A DNA stretch of 32,922 bases. It comes from Deltaproteobacteria bacterium UBA1386 (GTDB lineage Bacteria; Desulfobacterota; Syntrophorhabdia; Syntrophorhabdales; Syntrophorhabdaceae). The stretch lies in NCBI GenBank assembly GCA_002305765.1, contig DBQU01000012.1:1-32922 (forward strand). Direction: 5' to 3'. Below are positions 31,032-32,922 of this stretch, piece after piece. The notes beneath the pieces are model-generated. The model saw only the letters and a program-made list of their open reading frames with translations, was not told where the DNA came from and did no database searches. The position numbers and the translations under genes are program-made. Within the stretch, counting starts at the first letter, position 1, and every line of letters begins with the position of its first letter.

Positions 31032-31054
31032 CGCCAGGATCTGGCGCCGGCTTT
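31032..31054 (+). terminator. Hairpin between convergent genes
   Basis: CGCCAG (31032-31037) and CTGGCG (31041-31046) form a 6-bp stem with a 3-nt loop, followed by CCGG and T4. It could end plus-strand transcription from the rpsA-acyltransferase cluster just before the convergent Kdo-kinase-like gene. Confidence 0.4.
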
Positions 31055-31855
31055 TCAGGTCTTCTTTCTTCTATAGATCAAACGGTCTATGGTCCAGCCT
31101 AGTTTTGAGGTGCGGTGCATTTTGTCGCGTTTTTGGGCCATCCTCTCCACGATCCTGTCGCCGGAGAGGCGTTCGTATGTGCGCAGGAAAATGAGGCGTT
31201 CCCTGTCGTCTACGGGGTGGCCGAAGAGAGAGGCGTATTTCCTCACGAACCTGTCGAGACGCCAGAACATCCTTTCGTAGTCGGCCGATGTCACTTCCTT
31301 GCGGTATGCCTTGTCGAAGTCGAGGAGGAAAAGCCCTCCGCTTGAGGTCACGAGAACGTTCCTGAGATGCAGGTCGGGATGATAGACTCCCAGCCGACCC
31401 ATTTCAAAGAGTGCTTCGGCGAGCCTCTTCGCCATCCGCAGGCGCTCCCCGGTACCCCCGGAGGCAAAGTGCGTCATGAGGTCATGGGCATCGGGCAGAA
31501 AAAGGGAGAGGAAGTAGAGCTTCCGGGAGGATGCCTGGTTCTCCGCCACATAGCCGACGGGGCTGACCACGGGAAATCCCTTCTCTTCCAGGTAGACCGT
31601 GACCTCAAGTTCCCTGAGCGCCCTGTCCTCGCCAAGGAAGTTGCCGCCCGTTACCCCACGGAGCCATCCGCCGTGGAGGTATTGCCTGCAGACGACCGTC
31701 CTGCCCCCGAGTTCGAAGACACCCGGCGCGCCCCGCCCCCCGGGGAACCTCCTTGCGGGCCTTACAATCCCGGCAACAAGCTCCCTCATATCCACCGACT
31801 CCCCTCGGTGAACAAAGGTATACCTCCCTTCCCGTTCCCTTTTGAGTTTTGCCAT
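31055..31855 (-). CDS. Kdo kinase-like protein (KdkA/RfaP family)
   Basis: This 266-residue protein of the lipopolysaccharide-kinase branch of the protein-kinase-like fold has GVYHPDLHLRNVLV (159-166 core) as the catalytic loop with D161, and LLDFDKAYR (179-182) as the metal-binding DFG equivalent. KdkA phosphorylates Kdo in the LPS inner core. RfaP/WaaP phosphorylate heptose, so the sugar is not certain. The start at 31855 (MAKLKREREG) has AGGA 3 nt before AATG. The frame is open to 32155, but that part overlaps the hydrolase gene and a repeat. Near an LpxL-like gene, it fits an LPS role. Confidence 0.88.
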   Translation of the reverse strand: MAKLKREREGRYTFVHRGESVDMRELVAGIVRPARRFPGGRGAPGVFELGGRTVVCRQYLHGGWLRGVTGGNFLGEDRALRELEVTVYLEEKGFPVVSPVGYVAENQASSRKLYFLSLFLPDAHDLMTHFASGGTGERLRMAKRLAEALFEMGRLGVYHPDLHLRNVLVTSSGGLFLLDFDKAYRKEVTSADYERMFWRLDRFVRKYASLFGHPVDDRERLIFLRTYERLSGDRIVERMAQKRDKMHRTSKLGWTIDRLIYRRKKT

Positions 31856-31977
31856 TTTCCTGATTGTATACGATACAAACGCATTTTTCCACGGAAACAA
31901 GAGAAAAGCCCCTGGAGGTCTGCATACCTGGCGAGGCACATGCCAGCCATCAGGAACATTCTGTTTCTTTGTCTTTA

Positions 31978-31998
31978 ACCTGAGACCTGAGACCTGAA
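31978..31998 (+). repeat. 7-bp tandem array ACCTGAG
   Basis: ACCTGAG, ACCTGAG and ACCTGAA run in a row between the two minus-strand genes, 15 nt past the hydrolase stop. It is the same word as at 1238-1254. Confidence 0.75.
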
Positions 31999-32012
31999 AC
32001 CCGCGACGGTCT

Positions 32013-32735
32013 TTACACTTCCATCTCCATCCCGTCCTCCCCCAGAAGGTACGGTGCGTGGAGAACGCCGGCCCAGTCGTCCCAGTCGGGGTAAAGGTGA
32101 GTAAGGATGACACGCTTCGGCTGCGCTCGTTCAACGATCCTGTCAAGGGCGGCAAGGTTGAGGTGCCCCTTCACCTTTCGCTCGGGAAAGGCACACTCCG
32201 CCACGAGGGTATCCGTTCCGTCGGCCAGTCGAACGAGGTTGGCAGAGATATCGGTGTCGCCCGAGAACGTGACAGACTTCTTCTCGTCGAGCCTCACGGC
32301 AATGCTTTCCGGGTTGTGGTTCACGGGGACCGTCGTGACGGTGAGCCCCGCCATCTTCCGGGAACCATTGACCAACCTCAGTATGGTCAGATCATAGGTC
32401 TTCGGCGCGATCCAGGGATAAACCGCGCACAGTCCCCGGTAGAAGCGCGCGAGACCCTTCCCGCCAATGACCGTAAGGGGCCTCCGGCGGGGGAACCTCC
32501 CGTAATTGCAGGCAAAGAAGAACGTGGAAAGATCCGCCGTATGGTCCACGTGGAAGTGAGTGAGGATTATGACGTCCACGTCGTCGACCTCATATCCTTT
32601 CTCCAGGAGCCGTCGTACAACAGCCGGACCCACGTCGACAAGGACCTTCGCGCCGCGCGCCGTCACAAGATACGCCGACGACCCCCTCTCGATACGGGGA
32701 ATAGCCGTCCCGGTCCCAAGGACAAGAAGCTTCAT
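32013..32735 (-). CDS. RNase Z-like metallo-beta-lactamase-fold hydrolase
   Basis: This 240-residue protein carries THFHVDHTAD (H60, H62, D64, H65), then VNHN, FSGDT (metal-bridging D) and LTHLYPDWDD, the metal set of the metallo-beta-lactamase fold. The overall arrangement (MKLLVLGTGTAIP start, ribonuclease Z/YcbX-like phosphodiesterase group) resembles RNase Z/ElaC-type proteins. It lacks an obvious flexible exosite arm, so tRNA 3' processing is unproven. No ribosome-binding site lies before the ATG. A weak promoter (TTGATT 32767-32772, TATTCT 32743-32748, spacing 18) would start transcription at or next to the ATG, so a leaderless message is possible. Confidence 0.88.
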   Translation of the reverse strand: MKLLVLGTGTAIPRIERGSSAYLVTARGAKVLVDVGPAVVRRLLEKGYEVDDVDVIILTHFHVDHTADLSTFFFACNYGRFPRRRPLTVIGGKGLARFYRGLCAVYPWIAPKTYDLTILRLVNGSRKMAGLTVTTVPVNHNPESIAVRLDEKKSVTFSGDTDISANLVRLADGTDTLVAECAFPERKVKGHLNLAALDRIVERAQPKRVILTHLYPDWDDWAGVLHAPYLLGEDGMEMEV

Positions 32736-32788
32736 ACTGTGAAGAATAAACCGGATCAGCAGGGGAAATCAAGACAACCGAGAAACGG

Positions 32789-32823
32789 CTTGAACGGCTT
32801 CAATCGCTTTAATGGCTTGAGAG
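32789..32823 (+). repeat. 9-bp tandem array CTTGAANGG, copy B
   Basis: The units are CTTGAACGG, CTTCAATCG, CTTTAATGG and CTTGAGAG. It has the same word and orientation as 30968-31003, 1.8 kb away. The remaining bases to the window end hold a short CAACAG/CTGTTG pairing near 32870 and no gene. Confidence 0.75.
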
Positions 32824-32922
32824 TGAAAGACAGATTCTTCCGACAAAAAGTCTGGGGGTTTTTAACCCTCAACAGCCTGTTGATAAACCCATTTTCTACG
32901 TCATCTCTGAAAACGCCTTGTC

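Noticed and set aside
31856..32155. N-terminal 100 residues of the open frame of the Kdo-kinase-like gene
   Set aside because: They overlap the hydrolase gene and the ACCTGAG array, and MAKLKRE at 31855 has its own AGGA site.

Overview
The window reads as a stretch of conserved chromosome from a Gram-negative, probably anaerobic bacterium. The most likely placement is the Desulfobacterota (the former Deltaproteobacteria), possibly a syntroph-like lineage. This rests on four things: the cmk–ispH–rpsA order, an archaeal-type phosphoglycerate mutase (ApgM), an FBP aldolase/phosphatase of the type shared by archaea and autotrophic or anaerobic bacteria, and an ADP-forming acyl-CoA synthetase. LPS genes (LpxL-like acyltransferase, Kdo kinase, LapA/LapB-like protein) indicate an outer membrane. 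The placement is inference from gene content. No phage, transposase, CRISPR array or plasmid gene was seen.

Layout. Positions 1-7600 hold mostly single genes: a cold-shock protein (-), a strongly structured intergenic block that may be an undescribed small RNA, a hypothetical protein (+), a secreted TPR protein (-), an M15/DUF882 peptidase-like protein (+), a ClC-CBS antiporter/channel (-) and the two subunits of an ADP-forming acyl-CoA synthetase (-). Positions 7768-20244 form one tightly packed minus-strand run of thirteen genes, with overlaps or gaps of at most 10 nt: rplU-rpmA-obgE-proB-proA-nadD-rsfS-dksA-like-lapAB-like fusion-apgM-comF-AsmA/YhdP-like-DUF2520. A recognisable promoter lies before rplU. 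The run joins ribosome assembly and silencing (L21, L27, Obg, RsfS), NAD and proline synthesis, glycolysis, a DksA-type transcription factor and envelope functions.

From 20390 the plus strand takes over: tRNA-Pro(GGG), surE, FBP aldolase/phosphatase, miaB, a bifunctional-nuclease family gene, a PHP phosphatase with hisC, then (behind a good promoter) cmk-ispH-rpsA-trm112-like-lpxL-like. The window ends with two minus-strand genes, a Kdo-kinase-like protein and an RNase Z-like metallo-hydrolase.

The most unusual content is non-coding. (1) Positions 605-860 contain a run of perfect helices, some mutually exclusive, with a T7 tract on the minus strand just before the csp promoter. (2) A palindromic element of about 130-147 bp occurs three times (7618-7763, 26379-26525, and reversed at 26082-26212), with compensatory differences in its main stem. 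(3) Short tandem 'word' arrays of 7-14 nt units lie at the 3' ends of several genes, often with a second inverted array that closes a nested hairpin. In one case the array has become the coding tail of a protein.
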